From: Leishmania infantum JPCM5
Taxonomy: Eukaryota > Euglenozoa > Kinetoplastea > Trypanosomatida > Trypanosomatidae
Length of the DNA stretch: 64,000 bases
Direction: 5' to 3'
Assembly (NCBI RefSeq): GCF_000002875.2
Contig: NC_009418.2
Coordinates: forward strand, 124,001 to 188,000
Shown: in pieces, positions 10,136-19,400 of the stretch
Layout of the letters: every line of letters starts with the position of its first letter
Position numbering within the stretch: position 1 is the first letter of the stretch
Translations under genes and position numbers: made by a program
Notes under the pieces: model-generated
Seen by the model: only the letters and a program-made list of their open reading frames with translations
The model's database searches: none
Told to the model about the DNA's origin: nothing

Positions 10136-10871
10136 TATCTCTAGAAAGCTTCGCTACTGCTTCATCACCGCCGCCGTGCCCCCAAGTCACTGACCTCTCC
10201 CCTCCCCGCCCACACACACACACACATATATATGTGCGCCTGGTGACGCTGTGAACGTGAGCGTTCAACACCCGTCACCGCATGACGCCTTTGTCGTTGT
10301 CTAAATTTTGAATTGAGCAAAAAGGTGAACGACGTTGCTTTCACTGATGCCTGCGTGCACTCCTCTACGGCGGCACGTATTTACGTCGACTCGAACCCCG
10401 CCTCAACCCCGGCGCCCAGTTTCACATGCGTGGATGCGGCGTGATTGCACTCTTTGCGGTGCTGGCCAACGTCTCGCCCCCTCCCCCTACCCACCCCATC
10501 GACCGGCGCCGGCGTGAGTGTAGGCGTGCTCACTGAATGCAAGCACATGCACTCGATGCCACCGCGCACCCTCCCCTTGTCACTGCTCGGGTAGTGGCGG
10601 CGGCAGCGGTAAGAAGAGTATGTATGCGGCGGAGGACACCCGCCAATGCGCGCTCCCGCCCCGCCCCCCCCCCTCGCAGATGAGGCTTCCAACGCCTTCT
10701 TCACCGCCCTTCTTCTTCGTGTGCACCGCATCTCCCACTGTCCAGCTGGGTGCGTCTTGGCGTCCGTTGCGCACCGCAGGTCTCCCACCCACCCCTTTCC
10801 CTTTCCCTCTCCCTCTCTCGTGCCTCCTCTCGGGCTGAGTGCGTCAGCCGCGCCTTTTTAAATCCAAGCTA
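10136..10871. other. Intergenic region between RPC160 and COG6
   Basis: No gene is supported. It has a (CA)n-(TA)n repeat at about 10209-10231, C-runs near 10664-10674 and a long pyrimidine tract at 10785-10832 feeding the COG6 acceptor. Confidence 0.7.
10785..10837 (+). promoter_or_regulatory. Predicted trans-splice acceptor for COG6
   Basis: A strong C/T tract is followed by the first AG at 10836-10837. No ATG occurs before the COG6 start at 10872. Confidence 0.5.
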
Positions 10872-13800
10872 ATGAGTGCGCATGGGACAGGTGCGGGTGC
10901 AGCGATGCCGCTTTCGGTGCCATCGTCCTGGGGCGGCCCAGGGCCTTCCTCGCAAGAAGCCGCCAATGTACGGCCCTCGCTTGCTGTACCAGAGAAACAG
11001 TCCGCGGCGGCAGGAGTCACGGATGGCTTTGCGCCAGCGGCAGCGGCAAAGACCTCACACGCCCCTCCGTCACTCCCTACACCTTCCGTGCTTGCCCAAC
11101 CACAACCACCCTCTGGGGCAGTCCGTCCCACAGATGCAGAGCCTCCCTCTTCCGCTGCGCCCGCGTCGGCCTTTTCAACGTCGGCGAAGTGCAACGCCAC
11201 ACAACGCAAGGTGGCAAAGTTGCTGGACATCACGACGAGTAGCGAAATCAAGGATCTGGCGAGCTACGTGGACAACATCTTGCCAGGCTACTTCTACTCC
11301 CTGGGCGACAGTGAAAAGGACGAGTCCAGCAGTGCCGAAGTCGCGGCCGCCAACGGCCACCGATCTACACCGGCCCCGTCGAGTGCGGCATCCAGCCACA
11401 GCAATAACAACAAGACCATCACATCAACCGCACTTCGCAGTGCCCTCGACCATCGTACCATCGACGTGCACAAGAGTTTCCTGCAAGAGTTCACGGCCGT
11501 CTACCAGAGCTACCAGCGCGTGGCCGCACAGGTCAACGAGCTGCAGTCCAAGTGCTCTAGCTTGGAAGACACGCTGAACACCACCGCGGGCCGCCCCAGC
11601 AGAGAGGTGGAGGACTTCTTTTACCAGATTCAGGCCTACCAAGCGGAGCTGCAGCTGGTGCGAAGCCACGACAAGGAGGTGGACGAGTTCCGCAAGCAGC
11701 ACCACTTCGGCGCCGCTGAGCAGCAGGTACTAGAGGAGGGGGCAGTCGATATGAACTTCCTCAACGTGCTGGAGCGGGCGCGGCAGGTGCACCAGCGCAG
11801 CAGCGAGCTCATGCAGTCCCAGGAATACCACCAAGGTGCACTGGCAGTTATGGAGTCCACCTACGGGGCCATCACACGCGCTACGGAGAAGATCGCGCGC
11901 CATCTTCTCTCCACCGCTGGCAGCGGTGAGGGCCGCAGCGCTGGCGTCGCCGCGTCCGCTGCAGCAGGCGGTGCCGGGTCGATTGCGGCTGATGTGCCGG
12001 AGGTCACGGGCTTCCAGCTGCGGTGTGTGCGCCTCCTCTACGAGGAGAGTCCGTCGCTACACGAGAAGTTTCTCGATGAGGTGGCGCGGCTGCGTCGGGC
12101 GTCGGTTCTGCGGCGCTACTTCCACCTCCTCACCACCGGCTCGGCGAACACGTCCACTGGCCTCTACCAGTCCGGAGGTCAGCCCTCCGCGTACGACGGC
12201 GGCGTTGGCAGTAGGCACGGTAGCAGCGAGGCAGGGATGGGGGCCCGCCCCCTCGAGGCGGAGCTGAACAACCCCACCTATTTCTTCAGCTCTCTTTGCG
12301 CGTGGCTGCACCAGACCATCGCCGAGGAGCAGGACTTTATTCACAACTTCTTTGTAAGCGATGAGCCGGAGGTGGGGCAGGGAGGGCGGCGCAGCCACGC
12401 GACGACAGCGGCGCCGTCGTCGGCTTGTCTACAAGCGGGAAGCGACGCTGCACGAGCTGCGCGCGACAAGGCACGGCAGCAGGCGTTGCTCGAGGGCGTG
12501 TTCGGAGGGGTGTGCAAGCACATCCGGGCGGCGCTCGACAACGTTCTGGAGCGGCTGGGGCGAACAGCGGCCGTGCTCGGTGCGGCCACATGTAGCTCGG
12601 AGGGTGAAGGCAGAGCTAGCGGCTGCGGAAGCATCGCCCTCTCAGGCAGCGCGGATGCCCTCGCCCCGCGCAAGGGCCCACGTGGCCTGACTGGCGGCTT
12701 GACACGCTTGTTCATGGCCGCCACTGGTCGCTCGCCCATCGCGGCCTTCCGTGGCGCTGGGCATGACGAATCCAATGCGCTTCTTCAGCGATACGCCGGC
12801 GTCACGACCCGCGCGCAGCAAGAAGCCGTGGCCTCATCGATGCTGCGCCCCCCGCTGCAGGGAATCCAGACCTGCGTGACGCTAGTGCAGCTGTTTGAGT
12901 ACTACACTGCCACAACGTTCGCGCCACTGTTGGGGGAAGACTCGGCGCTTACCCGGCTGATCCGCAAAACCGCTCCTCAGAAAACGCGAGAGCTCTTCCA
13001 GCGCCTGCTGCATGTCTTAACCGCGCACCTGTTGGACAGCACAGCGGGCATCATTGGCCGCACCGCGACACTGAGGAGGTTGGCGTCGTCTCACGCGCTA
13101 AAGCAGGCGGCTGACGGTGACGACGCACAAGGTGTCTCGCCGCTTGCAGCAGAGCGCCGCGCCGTCACTAAAACTGGCCCATCGACGTTTGTGCTCGACT
13201 TCCTCGTCACCTTCACGTACGGCAACGACGCGAACAGCCTCGGTGGCGCGCCCAATGGGTCGGAGAGCGCACTGCTGAACGACAGCGAGAGCGACATTTA
13301 CATGTCCTTCTCCTCCCTCTCCGCTGCTGCCGCCACGACTCGATTCCGGCAGGCAAACGATGGCCAGCTACTGCATCACAGCGCGCACGACCTCCGGCGC
13401 GTTCTATCGCAGCTTATCCTGCCCCCATCCCCAGAGGTGGCGGCGTACTGCGCTGTCGTGCACTCGGTGCTTCAGGACACTGCGCGTCAAGTCGAGCTTC
13501 TGGGTGCGATCGCCGAGCAGCAGCGCGCTGCAGTGGCCCAGGGGCACCGCTCGAGTGGCCCGGCCGCAGCCTCAGACGCCGGTGTGGCGGCGCTCGCTAC
13601 ACACACTGAGGTAACGTTTTTTGTGCAGGAGATGCTACAATCGCTGCTGAAGGCCGCGCGCTCGGTGGAGGCGGACGGGCCGCTACGGACGAATCTCGAC
13701 GACCCGTGTCGTGCGATCGTGGAGTACAATGTGCTTTACCAACTGCGTGACGTGCTTGAACAGCACGCGGCAGTGCTTGGGGTGCTCTTCAAGGGTTCAG

Positions 13801-14324
13801 ACGCACAAGGTCAAGAGGCGGAGCGAACGTTGGACTCTATTCGGATGGAGTGTTCCACCACCATGACCGCTCTGCGTCAGCGCCTTGTGTCCGCGTGGAC
13901 AACCGCCGTCGAACTCTTCTACTTTCCTGTGTCGACGGAGGCCGTTGTCGCGGCGATGTCGAGCGCCGCGGCCGCGGAAGCCAATGAAAAACGGCTCATC
14001 ACCGTCAAGAAGGATGTGCGGCGTGTGCTGAAGCAGTTCGTAAACGTGTACAACACCATCGCCTCCTTGGGCCACTTGCCGGAGCCCGTGCCCCTTCTTT
14101 TGGCCCTCGCCGGCGGCGACGACGTGTGCGAAGAAGTGCGCCGAAAAGTCACCCTGAGCATCGTGGAAGATGTGTACACGGCGGAGTTCAAGATGCTGTC
14201 TTATTTGCCGCCCACCGAGGAGCTCGTAGCGGTGCAAACCGAAATGGCGCCGCAGAATTTGCTCAAGCTGGTCGACTTCAGCTCCTCCGCACCCGCCGCA
14301 ACGTCGCAGCCCCTTTCGTCGTGA
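10872..14324 (+). CDS. COG6: Conserved oligomeric Golgi complex subunit 6
   Basis: The 1150-residue product matches COG6, a lobe-B subunit of the COG tethering complex that acts in retrograde transport within the Golgi. After about 110 residues of Pro/Ala/Ser-rich sequence comes the conserved opening TQRKVAKLLDITTSSEI. It is followed by the coiled-coil region FLQEFTAVYQSYQRVAAQVN and the block around AEQQVLEEGAVDMNFLNVL. Then come the COG6-like helices RCVRLLYEESPSLHEKFLDE and LCAWLHQTIAEEQDF. The protein is longer than animal COG6 (about 650 residues) because of Ser/Ala/Gly-rich inserts, a common trypanosomatid feature. The ATG at 10872 is the first after the acceptor; the frame is open a little further only by a non-ATG codon. 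The C-terminal third is less clearly conserved. Confidence 0.85.
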   Translation: MSAHGTGAGAAMPLSVPSSWGGPGPSSQEAANVRPSLAVPEKQSAAAGVTDGFAPAAAAKTSHAPPSLPTPSVLAQPQPPSGAVRPTDAEPPSSAAPASAFSTSAKCNATQRKVAKLLDITTSSEIKDLASYVDNILPGYFYSLGDSEKDESSSAEVAAANGHRSTPAPSSAASSHSNNNKTITSTALRSALDHRTIDVHKSFLQEFTAVYQSYQRVAAQVNELQSKCSSLEDTLNTTAGRPSREVEDFFYQIQAYQAELQLVRSHDKEVDEFRKQHHFGAAEQQVLEEGAVDMNFLNVLERARQVHQRSSELMQSQEYHQGALAVMESTYGAITRATEKIARHLLSTAGSGEGRSAGVAASAAAGGAGSIAADVPEVTGFQLRCVRLLYEESPSLHEKFLDEVARLRRASVLRRYFHLLTTGSANTSTGLYQSGGQPSAYDGGVGSRHGSSEAGMGARPLEAELNNPTYFFSSLCAWLHQTIAEEQDFIHNFFVSDEPEVGQGGRRSHATTAAPSSACLQAGSDAARAARDKARQQALLEGVFGGVCKHIRAALDNVLERLGRTAAVLGAATCSSEGEGRASGCGSIALSGSADALAPRKGPRGLTGGLTRLFMAATGRSPIAAFRGAGHDESNALLQRYAGVTTRAQQEAVASSMLRPPLQGIQTCVTLVQLFEYYTATTFAPLLGEDSALTRLIRKTAPQKTRELFQRLLHVLTAHLLDSTAGIIGRTATLRRLASSHALKQAADGDDAQGVSPLAAERRAVTKTGPSTFVLDFLVTFTYGNDANSLGGAPNGSESALLNDSESDIYMSFSSLSAAAATTRFRQANDGQLLHHSAHDLRRVLSQLILPPSPEVAAYCAVVHSVLQDTARQVELLGAIAEQQRAAVAQGHRSSGPAAASDAGVAALATHTEVTFFVQEMLQSLLKAARSVEADGPLRTNLDDPCRAIVEYNVLYQLRDVLEQHAAVLGVLFKGSDAQGQEAERTLDSIRMECSTTMTALRQRLVSAWTTAVELFYFPVSTEAVVAAMSSAAAAEANEKRLITVKKDVRRVLKQFVNVYNTIASLGHLPEPVPLLLALAGGDDVCEEVRRKVTLSIVEDVYTAEFKMLSYLPPTEELVAVQTEMAPQNLLKLVDFSSSAPAATSQPLSS

Positions 14325-14390
14325 GGCGGCAGTTTTCAGCGACGCAGAGGTCAGTGCGGCGGCGGCGGACAGGAGAGTTTTGTGTGTATG

Positions 14391-14416
14391 TGTGTGTGTG
14401 TGGGGGGGGGGGGCAT
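14391..14416 (+). repeat. (GT)n-G12-CAT composite repeat
   Basis: GT alternation, 12 G (14402-14413), then CAT, the same architecture as at 4683-4709. Confidence 0.85.
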
Positions 14417-15299
14417 TCGTCTATCATAGCAGCAGCAGGAAACAGCGTGCAACCACGCAAGCATCGATACCGCTTGTTGTTGGCAGCTGGATGTTGTTGT
14501 GATGTGCGTCTTTGTGCCTGCTTGCGGTCCTCTCGGGTGCTGCCTCAAGAAGGCTGTGCGTGTGTGGCTCTGTGCGGCAGGCATCCGCCCCGCTGCCTCT
14601 CGTGTGACGCCTGCAATCCCTCACGTCTGTCGTCCTCTACCACGTCGCATCCTCGGGTCTGCGGGCCCCACGTCTCATCTTCGTGCGCACACAACTCGCG
14701 TCTACGTGTGCTTCGGTCATGTGCTCCGTCTTGAAATAGCGTCAGCACATGCGAACAACATCACAACGACAGAGCACCGCCGCACGCCGGAGCGCGTGCC
14801 GCGGTGGGCTTCCGGCACGGGCTCATTGCCCCCGCCCGTGTGTGTGTGAGTGTGTGTCGTCACGCACTTGCGACCGTGAAAGAGGGAAAGCGTGAGCGCT
14901 CAGATCCGTTGTACGTTCTGCTGCTCCTCAAAGGACAGCTGCACATCACACGCGCGGCGGATCAATGCTGGTCAACGGTCTGCCGCCAGTAGCAGCCGGT
15001 GCGCGCGTCACTTGCTCTTCCGTTTCTCCCTCTCTCCCAGCCTCCGTCCACTTCACTCCACCGCGGCCCTCGCCATCGCCGCTTTCCTTCCTCCCCCGTC
15101 CCCTTTACTGCCATGGCGGTGCCACGGCAGTTGTTTGCGCATCGAATCACAAAAGACCTCACCATTTGAGGAGGGTGTCTTGTCCGACCTCTAGCAGCGC
15201 TCACCGCCCCTACACCACCAACGGTCGACTCGGCTGCATGAGCAAGTAAGATACACAGGACGACGATCACGCCAAGGCGCACAGGCATCGAACCCGGCC

Positions 15300-15328
15300 A
15301 GACTTCCTGCGCACTTCCATCTGCTCAG
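15300..15328 (+). promoter_or_regulatory. Predicted trans-splice acceptor for first phosphorylase-like gene
   Basis: A moderately pyrimidine-rich stretch ends in CAG at 15326-15328; there is no ATG until 15409. A stronger pyrimidine tract follows at 15340-15400 but contains no AG before the ATG. Confidence 0.35.
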
Positions 15329-15408
15329 CTTCCAATCACCAACTCCTTTTTGTGGTGTTGCCCCTCCCCCTTCCCTCCCCGTCTGCTCTCGCGCCCACTC
15401 GCTTCACG

Positions 15409-17127
15409 ATGTGCCGGCCCCCGTCGCGGCGGGTGCGGCTCGCACCGCTTCCCTTGATGCTGCTAATCCTGCTCGCGTGTGTATCAGTGCTGCCGCGCGC
15501 GTTCACGCTGTCCGCCGTCGACCCCGACGCGGGCGCCGATGCTAACGGCAGGAGCAGTCCAGCTTCGGCGAGCGCGGTGGCAGGAGAACACGTGACGGTG
15601 TTCATGTGCGCCGGCAGCAGCGACTTCTCCGGTGTGCACGAGCTCGGCGGTCTCATGAAGGCCATGGAGGAGACACAGGTGCTGTCGCTCAAGTACTGCC
15701 AGACGGCCCACCTGGGCTACATCCGCCACGCCGACGGGCACGCGGTTCGAAGCCTCGTCGTCACAACGGGCATTAACTACATCAGCTCCACGCTCTGCAC
15801 GCGGAGCGTTTTGAAGCTGCGCCGCCAACGCGGCTACACCTACGACGCCATGGTATTCATCGGCACCTCCGGCTTCTCACCGATGGTGGGCGGCTGGGAC
15901 CCGACCAACACGTCGTCGTATGCCGCTTCGAAGGCGAGCGAGCAGGAGGCCATGATGAAGGGCGAGGCCGCCACCGCCGGCGTGGGCGCGGCGCCGCCCG
16001 CACTGCCGCTCAAGACGCTGCAACAGGTGCGCGAGGAGCAAGCGGAGGAGGCGCAACTTCGGCAGGCGGCTGTGGACGGCGGCCAGCTCTTCACGCTCCC
16101 CACTGCGTCGCAGCTCAACTTCGAGAACGCGCGCACCGGGGAGCAGGTGGACTGGGACGGTTGCTCGCCACGCGTGCCCAGCGCGATCACTCCACTATCT
16201 CTCGGAAGCGTGTGCGTGACGTCGACGGCGTACCTGATGGAAACGGGATGCTGCACGGAGCGCGTGCGTCACTCGCAGTGCAGCCGGCCGCACTGCACCA
16301 GCTTCCGTAGCGAGCTCGGCAGTGTGACGAAGGTGTTCTTCACCAGCGATGCGCTCGCCAGGAAGATCGAGGCGGCATCGCATCACAAGGCATGGCCGGC
16401 GATGCCGGAGATCGTCAAGAAGGGCCAGATGCGCTTCTGGGCCACCAACGAGGCGGTAGAGCCAGTCGGCGAAGGAGCGGATCGCCACCGCGCCGCCCCG
16501 TCTGGTCCGTCGTTCGTCACCTGCGCCGAGGCCACCGGTAACACGATCAACACCGGCGCCGAACGTGACTACCTTTGCCGGGAGCACACCACGCAAGCCC
16601 TCGACATGGCGCAGTACCGTCTTGCAGAGCTGCAAGACGGCAAGGCAGCCCCGCAGGAGCCGCCTCTCACCACGCAGAATGTGGCGTGTGTGCGGGCCAT
16701 GGAGTCCATGGGCTTCTTGCATTCCGTGGCGGAAGACAGCACTGCCCGTGACATTCCTGTGGCTGTGGTGCGCGGCGCCGCGAACTACGACATGTACCCC
16801 ATGAAGAAGGTGTACGTGCCGCCGGCGGTGTGGCGGTCGGCTCTCGTCGCGGGCCGACTGAAAGTGAGCCCGCGCGTGGCCGCTGCGCTGAAGGCGGAGG
16901 AGGCCGCCGCAGCGAACGGCGAAGGCGCCTTACGCGAGAGCGCTATCGCCGCGTACACGTGGCACCAGAACGCGCACTTCATGTCCGAGGCTGAGCACCA
17001 GGCCTTCGTCAACGCGTCCTTCCACTACGCCGTCGAGACGGCAACTTTCGTGCTCTCCAACTACTTCTTTGGCGGGCGCTGCTTCGCCTCGGCGAGCGGG
17101 GCACGTCCTGCGAGATCAACAGAGTGA
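15409..17127 (+). CDS. Secretory nucleoside-phosphorylase-fold protein, copy 1
   Basis: This 572-residue protein starts with an N-terminal hydrophobic signal or anchor (about residues 11-32, core LPLMLLILLACVSVL). The rest follows the order of the PNP/UDP-phosphorylase superfamily: LVVTTGINYISSTLC around residue 119, MVFIGTSGFSPMVGGWDP, GSVCVTSTAYL, then the late block CVRAMESMGFLHSV and PVAVVRGAANYDMYP. In active members the last block is R-x-x-S-D with a catalytic Asp; here the aligned residue is Asn (N459), with Asp two positions later. A Cys-rich insert, CC near 281-282 followed by SQCSRPHC, suggests disulphides in the secretory pathway. The next gene (17682-19400) is a diverged tandem paralogue of identical predicted length. 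An enzymatic role is possible but unproven; a binding or storage role, as for plant bark storage proteins of this fold, is an alternative. Confidence 0.7.
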   Translation: MCRPPSRRVRLAPLPLMLLILLACVSVLPRAFTLSAVDPDAGADANGRSSPASASAVAGEHVTVFMCAGSSDFSGVHELGGLMKAMEETQVLSLKYCQTAHLGYIRHADGHAVRSLVVTTGINYISSTLCTRSVLKLRRQRGYTYDAMVFIGTSGFSPMVGGWDPTNTSSYAASKASEQEAMMKGEAATAGVGAAPPALPLKTLQQVREEQAEEAQLRQAAVDGGQLFTLPTASQLNFENARTGEQVDWDGCSPRVPSAITPLSLGSVCVTSTAYLMETGCCTERVRHSQCSRPHCTSFRSELGSVTKVFFTSDALARKIEAASHHKAWPAMPEIVKKGQMRFWATNEAVEPVGEGADRHRAAPSGPSFVTCAEATGNTINTGAERDYLCREHTTQALDMAQYRLAELQDGKAAPQEPPLTTQNVACVRAMESMGFLHSVAEDSTARDIPVAVVRGAANYDMYPMKKVYVPPAVWRSALVAGRLKVSPRVAAALKAEEAAAANGEGALRESAIAAYTWHQNAHFMSEAEHQAFVNASFHYAVETATFVLSNYFFGGRCFASASGARPARSTE

Positions 17128-17162
17128 ATGGAGCGAGGGGCCGCGCATGAGGTGACTGCCAG

Positions 17163-17181
17163 CCCAGCAGTTGATGCTGGG
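17163..17181 (+). repeat. 7-bp perfect hairpin
   Basis: The arms CCCAGCA (17163-17169) and TGCTGGG (17175-17181) are perfect reverse complements around a 5-nt loop, about 35 nt after the stop of the upstream gene. Confidence 0.7.
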
Positions 17182-17432
17182 GGCCGGCCGATAGCAGCTG
17201 GCGCACCTCCGGCTGTCCTGCCCTGCTTCCCCCAACCCTTTAACCGCTGAGGTGCAGCCGCGCATGTGCTCTCACCTCACCCTTTCTACGTTCCTTATGG
17301 CAGCTCCGTGCTGCCCTAACGCACACGCCTACAGGCGCTCAGTCCTGTGACGCTAAACTCCCTAAGCGGCAGCACGAATCAACAAAGCCATCACGGCATG
17401 CGGCTCTCGCAGCTGCCCGCTAGTAACAGCCG

Positions 17433-17456
17433 GTCCACCTCGCGGGTGAGGTGGAC
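17433..17456 (+). repeat. 9-bp perfect hairpin before splice tract
   Basis: The arms GTCCACCTC (17433-17441) and GAGGTGGAC (17448-17456) are perfect reverse complements with a 6-nt loop. The hairpin abuts the polypyrimidine tract used for the next gene. Confidence 0.75.
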
Positions 17457-17458
17457 AG

Positions 17459-17618
17459 CCCCCCCCCTCTTCCTCTCCCCCCGCCCACTTTCCCACTGCT
17501 GCCCGTCTGTGCGGCCACCACCATCACCCTCCCTCTGTGCCGCCGTCTCTCCTGCCCGTCCCTTCACTCGTCACCGTCCATGAAGACCATCCCGCGTGCG
17601 TCGGCCCCACGAGCGCAG
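17459..17618 (+). promoter_or_regulatory. Polypyrimidine tract and downstream AGs for second phosphorylase-like gene
   Basis: A tract of about 120 nt is almost free of AG. The first AGs after it are at 17584-17585, 17612-17613 and 17617-17618, all downstream of ATG 17580. This argues that the mature mRNA lacks that ATG. Confidence 0.5.
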
Positions 17619-17681
17619 GCAAATAAAAGTAGAGCTAAGTCGAATTCGGTAAGCGCGCGCAACCTCCACCCCCTAACCACC

Positions 17682-19400
17682 ATGCACGCGCAGAACCTGT
17701 TCAAAGCCGTGGGCGCTCTCCTCGTTGCCTACCTTCTCTTTGTCTACACCAACCGCGACGGCATCGAGCCGCCGCGCCGCGCGGAGGGCTACTACTATGT
17801 GGCCAATGAGACACAGCAGCTGCTGGACGAGGCACGAAAGGAGGCGGCGCGCGTGATGGCGGCGCTGACGGCGGCGCAGCAGACGGGCGGGCAGGCGGCC
17901 GCCAGCGCGCTCCTGCGGTACGGCGTGGCCCTGAAGGACGGCGACGAGGGCCTTGCGTCCACCATCGAGTATGTGCATCAGTACCAACAGCTGGCGGCTG
18001 CGAGCCAGCTGCAGGGCGACGCGCGTGCGGCACCGGCGCAGTCCGAGGTCGCCGAGCACCCGCCAGTGCGCGTGCATGTCTTCCTGGCGGCGGATAACGG
18101 CACCTATTCGGGCATGCACGAGCTGTTCTACATCACGGCGGCCATGCGCTACAGCACCCGCCTGCACATCGAGGGATGCCGTTCCGCCCTTTTCGGATTC
18201 CTGGAGAAACCTGTACGCGGTCCGCTGATGCATGGCGTGCGCAACCAGCAGCGCGCGGCGAATGAGAGCGCAACGCGTGAAGTGCAGATGGTGCCGGTGC
18301 TGGCCGTCACCACGGGCATCTACGTGACGAGATCCGCCACGTGCACGGCCGCCGTGATGGAGCTCCCCATGTTCAGCATACACAGCGTGACACTGATCGG
18401 CACGGCGGGCGTGTCGCCGGTGGTGGGCGGCGGCGGCTGGAACCCGCACGTGCCGCCGGCGGAGCTCGCGGGCGAGTCTGTCAAAGCGGCCGAGGCGGCC
18501 GCCAACCCTGCGTGCCAGCGTCACTGGGCGCCGGAGTCGGAGAAGGTGGCCATCGGCTCCGTGTGTGTCACGTACGCGTCGCTGGTGCAGGAGTGCGGGT
18601 GTTGCGTGGAGGACAACGACCTCTCGTCGCTTTGCTCGCGGCCACGCTGCCGGATGCAGAACTCCACCACCCTCTTCGGCCCTTGCGCCTTCCGCCACCC
18701 CGTGTCGTCCTTCGCGGAGCAGATGAAGGGCGCCATGCGTGGCAAGCCCTTCCCCAGTCCCTCGGCTACGGTGCGCGAGGCAATGCAGGTGTTCTGGGAA
18801 GCCAACGAAGCGGTCACCGACTACGTCGCGGTCGCCGAGGGCACAAAGACGCGCCAGGGCAAACATGCGCACGCGAGCATCCCCAGCAGCGACGCGCCAG
18901 CGACCGCCTCGGAGGTGGTGCGGTCGTACAACCGCCTGGCGCCCACCACGCCTATCCTGCTGAATTGCGCAGAGGTGACGACAAGCCAGATTCTCGCCGG
19001 GCCGCGCTCTGACATTCTGTGCCGGCAGTACACCGAGGAAGTGTTTCAGGGTCTGTACGCTGCCAAGGACCTGTCGTGCGTGCAGGCGATGGAGGGGATG
19101 GGGGTGTTGCACGTGCTCACGGGCGAGTACCCCACCGTGCCGGTCGCCATCGTGCGCGGCGGCTCCAACTACGACATGTTCCCCCTCTCGCGCCATGTCT
19201 ACCACCTCAACGGCACAGACACGCGCGGGCGGCGGGAGGAGGGCGACTGGTACGTTGCCTGGGACCAGAAGGAGCACTACGTCAGCGAGGACGAGTTCCA
19301 CCGCTACACGAAGGCGTCATACCGGTACTCCATTGAGACGGCGAGCGCGGTGGTGCTCAACTACTTCCTCAGCGCGGAGACCGTGCTGCCTGGCATGTGA
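17682..19400 (+). CDS. Secretory nucleoside-phosphorylase-fold protein, copy 2
   Basis: With the ATG at 17682 the product has 572 residues and begins MHAQNLFKAVGALLVAYLLF, a classic type-II signal anchor. An upstream in-frame ATG at 17580 would add 34 residues, but the likely splice acceptors lie after it. The body aligns block by block with the gene upstream: VTTGIYVTRSATC, VTLIGTAGVSPVVGGGGWNP, GSVCVTYASLV, a Cys-rich insert ECGCC and SLCSRPRC, CVQAMEGMGVLHVL and VPVAIVRGGSNYDMFP. The superfamily catalytic Asp position is Asn (N496), as in copy 1 (N459). The protein probably faces the ER/Golgi lumen or the cell exterior. The pair arose by tandem duplication and then diverged substantially; the substrate is unknown. 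Confidence 0.7.
   Translation: MHAQNLFKAVGALLVAYLLFVYTNRDGIEPPRRAEGYYYVANETQQLLDEARKEAARVMAALTAAQQTGGQAAASALLRYGVALKDGDEGLASTIEYVHQYQQLAAASQLQGDARAAPAQSEVAEHPPVRVHVFLAADNGTYSGMHELFYITAAMRYSTRLHIEGCRSALFGFLEKPVRGPLMHGVRNQQRAANESATREVQMVPVLAVTTGIYVTRSATCTAAVMELPMFSIHSVTLIGTAGVSPVVGGGGWNPHVPPAELAGESVKAAEAAANPACQRHWAPESEKVAIGSVCVTYASLVQECGCCVEDNDLSSLCSRPRCRMQNSTTLFGPCAFRHPVSSFAEQMKGAMRGKPFPSPSATVREAMQVFWEANEAVTDYVAVAEGTKTRQGKHAHASIPSSDAPATASEVVRSYNRLAPTTPILLNCAEVTTSQILAGPRSDILCRQYTEEVFQGLYAAKDLSCVQAMEGMGVLHVLTGEYPTVPVAIVRGGSNYDMFPLSRHVYHLNGTDTRGRREEGDWYVAWDQKEHYVSEDEFHRYTKASYRYSIETASAVVLNYFLSAETVLPGM

Larger units (their letters stand above)
14325..15408. other. Intergenic region between COG6 and first phosphorylase-like gene
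   Basis: No gene is supported. It contains the composite GT/poly-G repeat at 14391-14416, a pyrimidine tract ending in AG at 15039-15040 and another AG at 15327-15328 close to the next start. Confidence 0.7.
17128..17681. other. Short spacer between the tandem phosphorylase-like genes
   Basis: It holds two perfect small hairpins (17163-17181 and 17433-17456) and then a very pure pyrimidine tract at 17459-17579. No AG is found inside that tract before the ATG at 17580. Confidence 0.7.

Noticed and set aside
15285..15300. tRNA B-box-like sequence on the minus strand
   Set aside because: The bases around it cannot form the T-arm stem, and no D-arm or acceptor stem was found.
17580..17681. Upstream ATG of the second phosphorylase-like gene as start
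   Set aside because: The likely trans-splice acceptors lie downstream of it, and 17682 gives a cleaner signal anchor.
17673..19301. 542-codon minus-strand open frame
   Set aside because: It is a shadow of the second phosphorylase-like gene, which has a conserved + strand paralogue next door.
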